A stretch of 64,000 bases of DNA. Origin: Blepharisma japonicum. Its lineage: Eukaryota > Ciliophora > Heterotrichea > Heterotrichida > Blepharismidae. Made by a program: the position numbers and the translations under genes. Under the pieces are notes generated by a model. It saw only the letters and a list, made by a program, of their open reading frames with translations, ran no database searches and was not told the origin of the DNA. This document shows, in pieces, positions 36,013 through 47,333 of this stretch (positions are counted from its first letter, which is position 1; the number at the start of each line of letters is the position of its first letter). The stretch lies in contig CATKHK010000089.1 in assembly GCA_949751835.1 (NCBI GenBank), forward strand, positions 110,348 to 174,347. The letters run 5' to 3'.

Positions 36013-36109
36013 GTAGTTAATAATTTGCGATAATAAATTATTTAATTTTCAGAAATTAATGTACATTTTGTTATAATTATATTGTTGAGAAAACCAAAAA
36101 TATAGAAAG

Positions 36110-37198
36110 ATGGAGCAAGACCCTAAAAAATTAGGTGAATCCTTAGGAGTAGCCATGACAGAAGGAAACATCGAGGAAGCTTTAAAATTTATTGACGCTT
36201 TAGTAAACACAGGTGCTGAGGTACAGTTTAAGATAATACCAAAAATGCGTACAAAAATCGCTCCAGCTCCTATTAAAAAAAGACCTGCTAGAAAAGAGCC
36301 GCAAAAGCTGGATGCATCTCCCCCAAATAATCTCCCGCAAAATATTCCTCAAAATGTTCAACCAAAAATTTTCGAGCAAAAGAATGACCCTCAACAAATT
36401 CCACCTCCTTTAAACAAAATAAATGACCCTCCTCAAAATAATCCTCAACAAATTCAACCTCCTTTGAAAAAAATAAATAATCCTCCTCAAAAACTCGCTA
36501 AAAATAATTCGCAGGTGGAAATGCCTGAAGCTCAAGATTTTGATCTCCCGGATTTGCCTTATGGATTTCATCAAAACAATCCTATGGCAAGTCCTAAGCA
36601 AGCATTTTTTAGACCTCCTGAACCTCTTAGAAATCCGGAGCCGCATGTTGTATTCCCTAAAGCTCCCCCACCTCTTACATCTCCAAGATCTTCTGACCCT
36701 CATTTAGCACCTCGACTTTCTGAACCTGTCTTATATGGGCCTCCTGACCCTGATTTGTTGCCTAGAGCATCTGAGCCTGTTCGACTTCAAAAAGCTCCCG
36801 ACCTTAACAAGCAACCTAATCCTGCTTTATTCCCTAAATCTCAAGAGCCAATTAAAAAAATTCATGAGCCCTATAGGCCACCCCCAAATATCCTTGTCCA
36901 AAATTATCCAGTTATAGTCCCTCAGCAAAAAAACCCAGGCCCTCAAGATTTTTTCAAAAATTTCGAGCCTGCAATAGAAAGGCCAGCAAATAATGAAATG
37001 GAAATGCTTGAGGCAGGTAATAATTCCCCAAAAATATATCTTGTAGATGATGCAGAACAGAAGAAAAAAAAACAGAAAGAAAATACTGAAAATATTTATA
37101 AAAAGTTATTAGAGTTTGGAGCTGACGAAGAAAAAGCAAGAAAAATATCCAGACAAGTAAGCACCATTGAAGCGGCAACAGAGTTATATTTTAAATAA
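36110..37198 (+). CDS. Proline-rich protein with UBA-like C-terminus
   Basis: The predicted protein has 362 aa, from ATG 36110 to TAA 37196-37198. The N-terminal ~45 residues form two helices (L-G-E-S-L-G-V-A-M-T-E-G-N-I-E-E-A) that resemble the LUBAC-tethering helices of HOIL-1/SHARPIN-type proteins; this is a weak resemblance by eye. A ~270-residue Pro/Asn/Gln-rich, probably disordered, region follows. The last ~38 residues (Y-K-K-L-L-E-F-G-A-D-E-E-K-A-R-K, then A-A-T-E-L-Y-F) fit a UBA three-helix ubiquitin-binding domain. It sits 97 bp after the deubiquitinase on the same strand, so a role near ubiquitin is plausible but unproven. Confidence 0.75.
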   Translation: MEQDPKKLGESLGVAMTEGNIEEALKFIDALVNTGAEVQFKIIPKMRTKIAPAPIKKRPARKEPQKLDASPPNNLPQNIPQNVQPKIFEQKNDPQQIPPPLNKINDPPQNNPQQIQPPLKKINNPPQKLAKNNSQVEMPEAQDFDLPDLPYGFHQNNPMASPKQAFFRPPEPLRNPEPHVVFPKAPPPLTSPRSSDPHLAPRLSEPVLYGPPDPDLLPRASEPVRLQKAPDLNKQPNPALFPKSQEPIKKIHEPYRPPPNILVQNYPVIVPQQKNPGPQDFFKNFEPAIERPANNEMEMLEAGNNSPKIYLVDDAEQKKKKQKENTENIYKKLLEFGADEEKARKISRQVSTIEAATELYFK

Positions 37199-37275
37199 TT
37201 TTATTATATAATTTATTTTGGCTAAGAAATAATCAGTTATTGATTTTATTAATAATTGAGGAAGTAAAAGGATAT

Positions 37276-39150
37276 TTAAATTTGAAGCCTTTTTTGTGCC
37301 AAAGCTGATCTATTTTTGTGATTATTTTTCATTTGATTTTTCAGAAAATCAGGAAATCCTGGGTTTGGGATCAAATTTATATATTGCTGCAGCCTGATAA
37401 CCCCTTTTCCAGGCTCAGACAGTCTTCTTTTTTCTTCCAAAATGTCCGAAATTCTACATATATTTTACAAATTTACTTCAATATCTAGTGCCGGACAAAC
37501 TTTTGTTTCTTCTGTTGCAATTAGTGATATAAATTCAAGGACACTAACCTCTCTATCACCATTTATATCAAACATATCAAACATCCTCTGGTGGACTGTT
37601 TCTTTCTAATTAAAATATACATCATAATACCCTTCGATATAATCAATAAATTCCCATATACTTACATTGGAGCTGTTATTTATTGACATTCTGTTAAAAA
37701 TTCTTTGGATTATTGTAGGACAGTAGCGACCTAAAATGATAGGAGAAGCTTCTTTGAAAGATGCAGAAGTTACATGAAAAATCCGGTCGTTACATATAGA
37801 GTCTATATCACATGATAAAAGAAAGGTAGATGCTGCATATTTAAGGAGGTTTATGTCAAAGCCAGGCTTAAAATCATAGGATTTTAGCTCTGGTTTTAAA
37901 AGGATCCATTGAGTGTCAAGGATTTTTGAGTAATTTAAATAATTTGAAGAAATCCTTTTTATCGAAAGCTCGTTTCCATAGGAAATTACTTTGTATTTTG
38001 AGAGGTTAAAGTGGTTACATAAAAATGCTGTAGAAAAATCTCCTAAAAGAATATGGGAAATTGCAAGGAGAATATCAGGAAATTTTTGGGTAAAAGGCAG
38101 CTTTATAAATTCTTTAAATTTTACAGTAAATTGTTCTTGATTTTTCATATCAGGCAATGACTGTGAGCTTAAATCAATAAATTTCGATGTATTTTCAGAG
38201 CATAAAGGAATTATTCCATTGCTCATAACAAATATATCATTTGTTATAAATGGGAAAAAGGGACTCTCAAAAAAAGTAAAAATATCTTTTGCTGAAATAT
38301 CAGTCCCACTATTCCTGCTATAAATTTCAAAGCAAAACTTTAATTGATTTGATAAAATATTTGTAAAAATATATGTTGATATAAACTCTTCGAAAAATTG
38401 TTCATTAAAGGTGGGGTACCTTTTAAAGAAAAATTTATTTAGAGGATCTGCTAATACAGAGCAATAGCCTTTTTGGTTCACATAATTAATAATTCTTGGG
38501 TCTTTATGCTTTAATAGTAATTTCTTTGGAGTTGAAGAGTTAATCGCAGAAAACGCTGATTGAATTTGTTTCCTTATATCACCACTTATCTGTATAGGAG
38601 TATTCGGAAGTATCGAATTTAAATGTTTCGCAACATGCAAAAACAGCGAAATATGTGCATATACAAAATCTTGCTTTATTGGTATAATTTTTTTATTTTC
38701 CGAAAAATTTCATTCAGGGCTTTCTAAAGGATTTATTTTAGAAAATAATACATACAAGGTACAAGAAACTACTGAAATTCTATTTTTTCTGAAATATTTT
38801 GTATTGACAATTCCTATTCTTACACGGTTTACAGCTTGTCCTCGTGATAACGGGGATGAAGTTGATATTGCTCTCCTGTGATTTTTAGGCTGATTTATAG
38901 GACTTCTGAATAGGTGGGTTGTATTTCTTATTCTTATATTTTTATTCCTAGATTTAAGCATTGCTGTACGGTCAAAAGAAGGGAGTTCAGAATAAATAAA
39001 ATCTTTGTAATGAAGAAATCCTTCTTTATGGGTATATAGACCTATTTTTTTAAGTTTTGATTTTATTTTTTTGCGATTTGTGGGTCGGAGAAGCATATCG
39101 GTGAGCTGAAGCTTTACAAAATCTTCTTGGCTTTGACGTAAAAAATCCAT
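37276..39150 (-). CDS. EF-hand calcium-binding protein with two 15-nt introns
   Basis: The exons are 39150-37621, 37605-37469 and 37453-37276, giving about 614 aa and ending at TAA 37276-37278. The first two-thirds is a large unrecognised region with degenerate EF-hand-like segments (around F-C-F-E-I-Y-S-R-N-S-G-T-D-I). The canonical loop D-I-N-G-D-R-E-V-S-V-L-E lies just after intron 1 and is lost if the intron is read as coding, because the intron ends in an in-frame TAG. One TGA is read as Trp at 38710. A calcium sensor or regulatory subunit is the likely class. It converges on the UBA-like gene with 77 bp between stops. Confidence 0.82.
37454..37468 (-). other. 15-nt intron
   Basis: On the minus strand GTAAAATATATGTAG. 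Retention would end the protein at a TAA straddling its 5' boundary. Removal adds about 60 residues, including P-G-F-P-D-F-L. Confidence 0.82.
37606..37620 (-). other. 15-nt intron
   Basis: On the minus strand GTATATTTTAATTAG, ending in an in-frame TAG. Its removal joins I-E-G-Y-Y-D directly to K-E-T-V-H-Q and brings the canonical EF-hand into frame. Confidence 0.92.
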
Positions 39151-39538
39151 TTTTAAATTCAGATAAATAGCTTTTTACTTTTTATATAGAATTCATTTTT
39201 ATGATAAATTTTGAAACCTTTATATAAAAATTCTCACTAGAATTATAAGAATGAATTTTGTGTAAAATTTAAATGTGAAGTTTATTAATTGAAGAAAATT
39301 TATATCTTATTCAGATATCTTAGGTAAGTTCAGACAAAATTAATTATTTTGAGTAAGTTTCCCTATTAATTTCAGCATTAAGTTAATTCTAGGTTTTTAA
39401 TTACAAATTTATCTTTTGTATTATTAGATTAATAAAAAAATTACTGGCTTAATTCAGCACATTTGTTATCTTAATTTTTTGCGTTACAAAATAAAATTTC
39501 CGTCATTTATTCATCTCTTTTCATAAAGCATTTAATAA
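39151..39538. promoter_or_regulatory. Divergent intergenic region
   Basis: 388 bp of AT-rich DNA between the starts of the EF-hand gene (minus) and the first copine (plus). It holds the copine upstream motif GTTACAAAAT at 39483-39492. Nothing else is recognised. Confidence 0.5.
39483..39492 (+). promoter_or_regulatory. Copine upstream motif GTTACAAAAT, copy 1
   Basis: The same ten bases, preceded by a T-rich run, occur upstream of all three copine genes, 56, 54 and 35 bp before the ATG. It may be a promoter element or simply duplicated 5' flank. Confidence 0.4.
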
Positions 39539-41398
39539 ATGGAAACTCAAAGACTTAAAACGAGAGTAGAGCTATTCATGAGCGGAAGGGCACTTAAAAA
39601 CCTTGATACGTTTAGTAAATCTGACCCTTATTGTGTTGTCTCAATGTTTGATCCAAACTCAAATACTTACCTTGAAGGGTCAAGAACAGAGGTAATAAAT
39701 AATAATCTCAATCCAGACTGGCAAACAACAGCTACTGTTGACTATTACTTTGAGCTTCAGCAAGCAATTCGCTTCACTGTTTACGACTATGATGATAGAC
39801 ATCATTCAGACCTTATAGGAACTTTTGATACAACACTTGGATATATCGTTGGAAAAGGCACAACAATCGAAAATATTAAAACAGCTAAAGGTCATAGAGC
39901 AGGAAAACTTATTATTAGAGCAGAAGAGGTAAGAGAATCCAGAGATATCATTTGGATGCAACTATGTGCACATCACGTAGATAAGATGGATTTTTTTGGA
40001 AAAAGCGACCCTTATTTGATTTTTTACAGAGTGAGGGACGATGGGACCTGGCTAAAAGTGCATAAAACTGAGACGATAAAGAATACTTTAAATCCTATAT
40101 GAAAGCCCTTTGAGATATCAGGCCAACAGCTTTGTAATGGCGATGAATTAAAACCATTAAAAATCGAGTGCTGGGACTGGGATAGAAACTCCTCCGACGA
40201 TTTCATAGGGAGTGCTGAAACCACCCTACAAGAGCTCTTAATTCAAGGCAAAACTTTAGATTTAATCAACCCAGAAAAACGAAGTAAAAAAAAATACAAA
40301 AATTCTGGTGTCTTAGAAGTCCAGCAAGTCTCGGTCAGAAAAGTTTATAGTTTTATTGACTATTTAAGAGGAGGGACTCAGTTTTCTCTGATGGTTGCTA
40401 TAGATTTTACAGGGAGCAATGGCGATTATACAGATCCTAGGTCTTTGCATTACTTAAACCCAAATGTTCAGAATGAGTATGAAAAAGCTATATTGGCTGT
40501 TGGGGCGATTTTAGATAATTATGCCCCTAATAAATTGTACCCAGCCTTTGGGTTTGGTGGCAGAACACCCTGGAATAATGGTCAAGTCGATCATTGTTTC
40601 CCACTAAACGGAGACAGACAAAATCCATTTGTTCCTGGAATTCCTGGGATTATTCAATTATACCATCAAGCTTTATCTCAGGTTGGCTTATCAGGGCCAA
40701 CTTTGTTCCAACATATTATAAGAAACGCTATAAATATAGCAATGTCAACCCCTAGGACTCAATTTTATCATGTTTTATTGATTTTAACAGATGGGGAAAT
40801 ACATGATATGGACCAAACTATATCTAATATTATAGAAGCAAGTAGCTTACCGTTGAGCATTATTATAGTAGGCCTTGGAAATGATGATTTCAGAAACATG
40901 GAAATTTTAGATTCTGATGATTCTTTATTAAGAGACCGAAACGGCCGTCAAGCTGTAAGAGATATTGTCCAATTTGTGCCATTTAGGAAATTTGGTGGAA
41001 ATCCTTATTTGTTGGCACAAGAAGTTTTAGCAGAAGTACCTAAGCAGATTACAGGATATATGCAAAGTATTGGACATATACCAATAATACCTGAATTAGT
41101 GCCTATGGACCAATTACAAGCTCAGAATACATTTAGACCTGTAGAATCTAACCCTGAAGCTCAATATATGAGCCAGCAAACTGATAGATCTAGCTATCCT
41201 CAAACTATGCCTCCACAAGGAATAACTTCACAGCAAGGTCAATATCAAACTATGCCCCCACAAGGAATAACTTCACAGCAAGGTCAATATCAAACTATGC
41301 CCCCACAAGGAATTACTTCGCAGCAACCTCAATATCAGACTTTGCCACCTCAAATAAATGCAGCTCCTTGTGCGCCTCCAGAAGAAGAAAGTTCGTAA
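39539..41398 (+). CDS. Copine (C2-C2-vWA), copy 1
   Basis: The predicted protein has 619 aa, from ATG 39539 to TAA 41396-41398. C2A (about 8-130) and C2B (about 140-265) carry the calcium-binding aspartates in S-K-S-D-P-Y and Y-D-Y-D-D, and G-K-S-D-P-Y. The copine vWA domain (about 285-500) has the MIDAS motif D-F-T-G-S and L-T-D-G. A Gln/Pro-rich tail follows, with three 15-aa repeats. The single in-frame TGA lies in N-P-I-W-K-P-F, a Trp conserved in copines. Copines bind membrane phospholipid in response to calcium. This is the best preserved member of the array. Confidence 0.95.
41201..41335 (+). repeat. 45-bp tandem repeat in copine 1 tail
   Basis: Three near-identical units encode Q-T-M-P-P-Q-G-I-T-S-Q-Q-G-Q-Y. 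The other copines have only single or diverged units. Confidence 0.88.
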
Positions 41399-41590
41399 TT
41401 TCTATTATTAAATCTTATAAAAAATCGATATTTTATAAAAATGTATAATTATCTTATGTAAGGAAGAAGTTTTGCTTTATTACATAAGATAAATAGCCAC
41501 GTCGTGTTGAGTCCTGCATATTTGTATTGATAATTAAAGTTCTTTTTTCTTTTGGGGGTGCAGGCACAATTTTAAGTTTATTTTGTTTTC

Positions 41591-41600
41591 GTTACAAAAT
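41591..41600 (+). promoter_or_regulatory. Copine upstream motif GTTACAAAAT, copy 2
   Basis: Identical ten bases 54 bp before the ATG at 41645. Shared with the other two copine genes. Confidence 0.4.
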
Positions 41601-41644
41601 CGAATTTTCTTTAATTTTTCTACATCTTTATAAAGTATTTGATA

Positions 41645-43450
41645 ATGGACAATCAGACACTAAAAACGAGAGTAGAGCTATTCATGAGTGCGAGAAAGCT
41701 TAAAAACATTGGAACATTTAGTAAATCTGACCCTTACTGTGTTATCTCAATATATGATCCTATCTCAGACACTTACATTGGAACGTACAGAACAGAGGTA
41801 ATAAATAATAATCTTAATCCAGATTGACAAACAACAGCAATTCTTGATTATTATTTTGAGCTTAATCAAAATATACGCTTTACTGTTTACGATGATGATA
41901 GCGATCAATCAGGCCTGATAGGAACATTTGATACAACACTCGGATATATTGTAGGAAAAGGTACAACAATCGAAAATATAAATACAACCGATGGCCATCG
42001 AGCAGGAAAACTTATTATTAGAGCAGAAGAGAAAAGAGAATCAAGAGATGCTATTTGGATGCAATTGTGTGCACATCATATAGATAAAAAGGATTTTTTT
42101 GGAAAAAGCGACCCTTATTTGATTTTTTACAGAGCAGGAGATGATGCAACCTGACTGAAAGTGCATAAAACTGAAACAATAAAAAATACATTGGATCCTA
42201 TATGAAAGCCTATTGAAATATTAACCCAAAAGCTTTGTAATTGTGATGAATTAAAACCATTAAAAATCGAATGCTGGGATTGGGATAGAAACTCTTCAGA
42301 CGAGTTCATAGGTAGCGTTGAAACCACCCTACATGAGCTCTTAAATCAAGTCAAAACTTTAGATTTAATTAACCCAGAAAAACGAAGTAAAAAAAAATAC
42401 AAAAATTCTGGTATCTTAGAAGTTCAACACATTTCAGTCAAAACAGCCTATAGTTTTATCGACTATTTAAGAGGAGGAACTCAGCTTTCACTCAGTGTCG
42501 CTATAGACTTTTCATTGAGCAATGGTAAGTATACAGATCCTGAATCTTTGCATTATCTAAGCCAAAATACCCAGAATGATTATGAAAGAGCTATATTAGC
42601 TGTTGGATGGATTTTAGATAATTATATCCCTAATAAAGAGTACTCAGTCTTTGGATTTGGTGGCCAAATAAATAGAAATGATTATTGGGAACATTTTCTA
42701 CTAAATAAGAATCAAAAAAATCCACGTGTTTCTGGAATTCCTGGGGTTATAGGAAGTTATTATGAAACTTTATCTCAGGTTATCCAATGTCCAGAGGGTA
42801 AATTTGGTTGAGTTATATCAGATGTTTCAAAAGTAGCACAGTCAACCCCTAAGGGTGAATTTTATCATGTTTTATTGATTTTGACTAATGGGCAATTGGA
42901 AGAAATACGCACAGAAACATTTCATATTGTAGGAGCAAGTAGCTCACCACTAAGCATTATTATAGTAGGCATAGGAAATGAAGACTTCAGTAAGATGAAA
43001 AAATTAGATTCTGATGGTGCTTTATTAATAGATTGAAACAATAATCAAGCTGTAAGAGATACTGTCCAGTTTGTGCCATTTCGGAAATTTGAGGGAAATC
43101 CTAATTTTTTAGCACAAGAAGTTTTGGCAGAATTACCTAGACAGATTACAGAATATATGCGAAGTATTGAACATATCCCAATAATACCTAAATCTGCGCC
43201 TATGGATCAATTACAAGTTCACAAAACACATAGGACTGCAGAACCTGACCCTGAAGCTCAATATATTAACCAGCAAACTGATAGTTATAGCTATCCTCAA
43301 GCTATGCCTCCACAAGGAATAATTCCACAGCCAAGTAATTATCAAAGTATGCCTCCACAAGAAATAATTTCGCAACAACATCAATATCAGAATTTATCGT
43401 CCAAAATAGATGCAGATCCCTGTGCAGCTACAGAAGATGAAATTCCATAA
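41645..43450 (+). CDS. Copine (C2-C2-vWA), copy 2
   Basis: The predicted protein has 601 aa, from ATG 41645 to TAA 43448-43450. It has the same domain order as copy 1, with C2A, C2B and a vWA domain whose MIDAS is D-F-S-L-S. It uses at least five in-frame TGA codons as Trp, including N-P-D-W (TGG in copy 1), N/D-P-I-W-K-P, F-G-W and I-D-W-N. The loop after MIDAS and the L-T-N-G motif (T-D-G in copy 1) have diverged, so metal binding by the vWA domain may be weaker. The tail is Gln/Pro-rich. Confidence 0.9.
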
Positions 43451-43602
43451 TCTTTGTTATTAAATCTTATAAATTTAGCCTATTTTTATAAAAAAAACTT
43501 AAGCTATTTCTTTAAATAGCAAGAGATCTGGTCTAAGATGTGCAAGATATGAAGCCAATTAAAACGGTTGCGTTTTAAATGGTAACCATCTTTACCAGTG
43601 AA

Positions 43603-43922
43603 TGAGCTATACCTAAACAGATTACAGATATATGCAAAGCATTGGACATACCCCAATAATGCCTGAATTAGTACCTATGGACCAATTAAAAGCTCAGAAT
43701 ACATTTAGACCTGTAGAAGCTAACCCTGAAACTGATATATGAGCCAGCAAACTGATAGATTTAGCTATCCTCAAACTATGCCTCCACAAGGAATAACTTC
43801 ACAGCAAGGTCGTATCAAAATATGCCTCCACAAGGAATTATTTTTCAGCAAGCTCAATATCTAACTTTAAGTCCCCAAATAAATGCAGCTCCTTTTGCAC
43901 CTCCAGAAGAAGAAAGTCCGTA
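43603..43922 (+). pseudogene. Copine 3'-end relic 1
   Basis: The sequence matches the last ~330 bp of copine 1 (from P-K-Q-I-T-G-Y through the Gln/Pro tail, ending at a TAA followed by the same 3' flank). Single-base deletions break the frame, for example a missing G at the start. There is no C2 or vWA part. Confidence 0.88.
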
Positions 43923-44541
43923 ATTTCTATTATTAAATTTTATAGATAATGATTTGTATTTTCGAACTATAATTAGACTTAAATATTTAATATCAAAGAA
44001 TAGATTTATCTACCTAAGATGATGTGATCAATAAATAATTTCTACTATCACTAAAGCACAGATATCGAAATCACATCATGATAAGCTAAATTAAAGGTTT
44101 TTCTGAGTATGATAATGTGAGATTAATCATAGTATATATGCAAATTAAAAGTGCTGTTAGTCAATATTATCTAATGCTGTCACCTTTACAGCTATTTAGT
44201 TTGCTTAATCTGATGTAAAACCGTCAAATATAGCAGCTGACAAAATGAAACATTAAAAAACTTTGCTGAAGGTTTTATATGTGATTTTTACCTACAAAAT
44301 GACGGTAAAATTTTTTAAATTTTTAGGTGTAAAAATTTATTAAAAGTAGCATATATATAATGTTAAAGCTAAAAGCATAAATACTGAAAGAGCTCTTATA
44401 ATTTTTACAATTAAGAATAGTAGTTTGGCATTGAAGGAAGCGTGGGGTGAGAGTGATGGTGGATGTTTCACACTTGACCAGACACATTGTAAGTCTTAAT
44501 TTTTTCGTTACAAAATAATTTTTTTCCTATCTCTTTCGTAA
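43923..44541. other. Spacer before copine 3
   Basis: AT-rich, with no gene seen. It contains the upstream motif GTTACAAAAT at 44507-44516, 35 bp before the next ATG. Confidence 0.45.
44507..44516 (+). promoter_or_regulatory. Copine upstream motif GTTACAAAAT, copy 3
   Basis: Identical ten bases upstream of the third copine, somewhat closer to the ATG than in the other two. Confidence 0.4.
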
Positions 44542-46300
44542 ATGGATACTCAGACACTTAAAACTAGAGTAGAACTATTCATGAGTGGGAGAAACCTTAA
44601 AAATATTGGGACATTTAGTAAATCTGATCCTTACTGTGTTATTTCAATATTTGATCCTGCTTCAAACACTTACCTTGAAGGATACAGAACAGAAGTAATC
44701 AATAATAATCTCAATCCAGACTGACAAACAACAGCAACTATTGATTACTATTTCGAACTTCACCAAGGAATTCGCTTTACTGTTTACGATTATAATGATA
44801 GCGATCAATCAGGCATAATAGGAGCATTTGATACAACACTCGGATATATTGTAGGAAAAGGTACAACAATCGAAAATATTAAAACAGCTAAAGGCCACCA
44901 AGCAGGAAAACTTATTATTAGAGCAGAAGAGAAAAGAGAATCTAGAGATCTCATTTGGATGCAATTATGTGCATATCATGTAGATAAGAAGGATTTTTTT
45001 GGAAAAAGCGACCCTTATTTGATTTTTTACAGATTGGGAGATGATGGGTCCTGGCTGAAAGTGCATAAAACTGAGAAAATAAAAAATACACTGAATCCTA
45101 TATGAAAGCCTATTGAGATCTCAGCCCAACAGCTTTGCAATTGCGATGAATTAAAACCATTAAAAATCGAATGCTGGGACTGAGATAGAAACTCCTCAGG
45201 CGAATTCATAGGAAGCGCTGAAACCACTCTGCGAGAACTCTTAAATCAAAGCAAAACTTTAGATTTAATCAACCCAGAAAAACGAAGTAAAAAAATACAA
45301 AAATTCCGGCGTCTTAGAAGTCCAGAAAGTTTCAGTCAAGACAGTGTACAGCTTTATTGACTATTTAAGAGGAGGGACTCAGTTTTCGCTTATTGTCGCT
45401 ATAGACTTTACAGAAAGCAATGGTAAATACACAGATCCTGAATCTTTGCATTATTTAAATCCAAATGCCCAGAATGAATATGAAAAAGCTATATGGGCTG
45501 TTGGAGGAATTTTAGATAATTATGATCCTAATAAAATGTATCAAGTTTTTGGATTTGGCGGTATACCACCTAAAAAGTATGGAATGATCGATCGTTGATT
45601 TCCACTAAACGAGAACCAAGTAAATCCATCTGTTCCTGGAATTTCTGGGATTATTGAAATTTACCATCATGCTCTATCTCAGGTTTTATTAAGTGGGCCA
45701 TCAAATTTCAGGGATATTCTAAAAAATGTTATAGATATAGTAAATTCAGCCCCTAAGACTGAAATTTATCATGTTTTATTGATTTTGACTGATGGGCATA
45801 TAGACGATATATACGATACTATTCATTGAATTGTAGAAGCAAGTAGCTTACCATTAAGCATTATTATAGTAGGCCTAGGAAATGGAGACTTCAGTACCAT
45901 TGAAAAATTAGATGCTGATGGTGCTTTATTAATAGATTGAAACGATCGTCAAGCTGTAAGAGATATTGTTCAGTTTGTGCCATTTAGGAAATTTGAGGGA
46001 AATCCTTATCTGTTAGCACAAGAAGTGTTGGCAGAACTACCTAAACAGGTTACAGAATATATGAGAAGCATTGAACGTATTCCAATAATACCTGAATTAG
46101 TACCCATTGATCAAATATATGCTCAGAATACATTTGGGACTGTGGAAGCTGATCCTGAAGCTCAATATATGGACTCGCAAACTAATAACTATAGCTGTCC
46201 TCAGAGTGTGCCTCCACAAGAAATAATTTCGCAGCAGTCTCAATATCAATCTTTGCAACCCCAAATAAATGCATATCCAGAGGAAGAAAAAAGTTCATAA
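44542..46300 (+). pseudogene. Copine copy 3, split by a 2-nt deletion in an A-run
   Basis: The gene has the full copine layout from ATG 44542 to TAA 46298-46300. The run of nine A's in copies 1 and 2 (R-S-K-K-K-Y) is only seven here (about 45289-45295). The original frame then ends at TAA 45424-45426, giving a 294-aa protein of C2A and C2B only. The vWA half remains open in the other frame with MIDAS D-F-T-E-S and Trp-TGA codons at their usual places. Because the second half is otherwise undamaged, the change is recent or is a homopolymer sequencing error; a real two-C2 product is also possible. Confidence 0.75.
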
Positions 46301-46974
46301 TTTCTATTAAAACTTATAAAATTTAATATTTTTATAAAAAAAACTTAACTAGTCTATGTAAGTAAGATGCTCTGACTATTAAATAAAAAAATTATTTTTA
46401 AAATTTATTTCTTTGCATTAATTTATTAATAATTTTGACAGGCCAAAAAGGAATTTAACGTGCAAAATCCCAACACTTTCACATCCCAGAACCATTAAGA
46501 GATTATACAACAATAGATGATAATAATATAGTCTCTTAATCAGAGGGAAGAAACTTAATAATAGCAATTTCGATGCATTGCTTTTTAAGACAAGCAAAAT
46601 CCATTTTTCCCAATAAATATTTTCCAAACAATATTTTCTTGTTTCTTACCATATTATATAAACTTAATGATTTAGTAATAGAAATTAAAGATATAGATTT
46701 TTCCTTGCTGTAAAATTGAAATCATCTCTATAAACAATATCTATTTTTATTTAAACCATAAAAAAATTTTAATTTCATATCTAAATAAGTGCTTTAACGC
46801 TTTTATGCTAGCATCTGACGTCAAAGTATTGCATGAGAAATGTATAATAGATTGGCAAATAGTTTATTTAGGATGGTTTAATGAAGGGATAACAAAAACA
46901 TCTGTGATGCCACTAATTTGAATCTGATCCTTAAGTAGATGCATAGTGCTAGACATCTTAAATGCTTTATTTAA
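46301..46974. other. Spacer after copine 3
   Basis: AT-rich, with no convincing gene. The start repeats the copine 3' flank motif (AATATTTTTATAAAAAAAACTTAA), which recurs after relic 2. Confidence 0.45.
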
Positions 46975-47244
46975 TATATTTTAACATTATTTTGACTAAT
47001 AGGCAAGCAGATAATGTATCTAGAGAAACGCATTGTATTAAAGAAGCAGAATGCATTTAGACTGCAGAAGTGATCCTGAAGTTCAATATATGAGCCCACA
47101 AACTGATAGTTATAGCTATCCTCAAACTATATCACCACAAGAAATAATTTCACAAAAACCTCAATATCAGACTTTATCAAAATAAAAGGAGTTTCTAGTG
47201 AGACTCCAGAAGAAGAGAAAAAAGAAGAAAAAGATCATCCATAA
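46975..47244 (+). pseudogene. Copine 3'-end relic 2
   Basis: A decayed copy of the end of the vWA domain and the Gln/Pro tail (recognisable S-Y-P-Q-T and P-Q-E-I-I-S-Q, then E-E-K), with stops and frameshifts. It ends with the same 3' flank as the intact copines. Confidence 0.8.
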
Positions 47245-47333
47245 TTTGTGTATTAAACTTATAAAATTGAATATTTTTATAAAAAAACTTAAAGTAAAAT
47301 TATCAAAAATATAACTATAATGAATTTTTTTAA

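Noticed and set aside
45280-45430. Programmed ribosomal frameshifting in copine 3
   Set aside because: The two sister genes need no shift, and there is no stop codon at the shift site; a 2-nt loss from an A-run explains it more simply.
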